A stretch of DNA of 5,618 nucleotides, taken from assembly GCA_035275285.1 (NCBI GenBank), contig DATENA010000116.1:1-5618 (forward strand), written 5' to 3'. This DNA comes from Chersky-265 sp035275285 (GTDB taxonomy: Bacteria > Fibrobacterota > Fibrobacteria > UBA11236). A program made the translations under genes and the position numbers. Below the pieces are notes generated by a model that worked only from the letters and a program-made list of their open reading frames with translations, was not told the origin of the DNA and did not search any database. Positions 5,493 through 5,618 of this stretch are shown one piece after another (position 1 is the first letter of the stretch; every line of letters starts with the position of its first letter).

Positions 5493-5618
5493 CTAAGGGT
5501 TAAAGGATGTTCGTATAACCGTTGCTTTATCGGATACGGAGGCATCTCGGAATCCGACGTACGGAACTCCAAGACTGCTCAGAGCTAAAGAAGTGAAAGC
5601 GGCTGCATCCGTAGTAAT
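5493..5618 (-). CDS. C-terminal end of a propeller-type repeat protein, cut off in mid-repeat (partial)
   Basis: Read from the right edge, 41 codons are open before TAG (5495-5493). The visible protein contains FTSLALSSLGVPYVGFRD and SDKATVIR, a close fit to the secreted repeat of the form 'YTSLA...G.PYVAY.D...S.KATVMK' found in tandem in bacterial extracellular propeller-like proteins. In such repeats KATV is normally followed by a strand with a Trp and a 'VG..GFS' turn. Here the frame ends after TSFNP, so the last repeat is incomplete and no C-terminal sorting module follows. The protein is likely secreted; its function is unknown. The abrupt end suggests that the 3' end was replaced when the neighbouring duplicated sequence arrived, making this a possible pseudogene, but the rest of the gene is outside the window. 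Confidence 0.75.
   Translation of the reverse strand: MTTDAAAFTSLALSSLGVPYVGFRDASVSDKATVIRTSFNP

Noticed and set aside
5449..5496. 15-codon ORF beginning MKTKIISGFQKIRKV
   Set aside because: Too short, no clear ribosome binding site, overlaps the stop of the convergent gene; no support beyond an open frame.
5530..5557. TCGGAT/ATCCGA inverted repeat
   Set aside because: Six pairs with a 16-base loop inside the repeat-protein coding sequence; expected by chance.

Overview
The window reads as a fragment of a GC-rich Gram-negative genome with a large secreted-protein repertoire. The best guess is Fibrobacterota or a similar lineage with type IX-like secretion. This rests on the FlgD/type-IX-like C-terminal module of the protein at 517-2037, on the propeller-type repeat of the protein entering from the right edge, and on clear signal peptides. 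Taxonomy is inference only; there is no rRNA or marker gene here.

Left half (1-3392), carbohydrate-related and GC-rich. A minus-strand gene runs off the left edge (1-332); its N-terminus has a membrane or signal segment, and it may be a heparinase II/III-like enzyme. Across a 184-bp divergent spacer with a candidate promoter lies a two-gene plus-strand operon. The first gene (517-2037) encodes an exported all-helical, (alpha/alpha)-toroid-like protein with a C-terminal beta module. The second (2064-3392), 26 bp downstream with a strong Shine-Dalgarno, encodes an exported right-handed parallel beta-helix protein of the pectate-lyase-like fold. Together they look like a small polysaccharide-processing locus acting in the periplasm or outside the cell. 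The substrate cannot be read from the sequence.

Middle and right (3393-5334), different in character. Base composition drops, to about 39% GC at 4441-4560. After a spacer with a bulged hairpin and a weak terminator-like site come two overlapping genes. The second (3943-5334) encodes a 463-residue protein with a C-terminal winged-helix-like DNA-binding domain and an unrecognised N-terminal and middle region. The first (3578-3952) is its short paralogue: it keeps the N-terminal block and the last strands of the winged helix but lacks about 340 residues between them. Just after the full gene, 5337-5444 appears to hold a third, tail-only remnant of the same family.

Right edge (5493-5618). On the minus strand is the 3' end of a gene for a repeat (propeller-type) protein that stops in mid-repeat. 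The three family copies in a row and the cut-off neighbour suggest that 3393-5492 is a patch of duplication, deletion and decay inserted among exported-protein genes. The tandem of an intact and an internally deleted regulator-like gene is the most unusual thing in the window.
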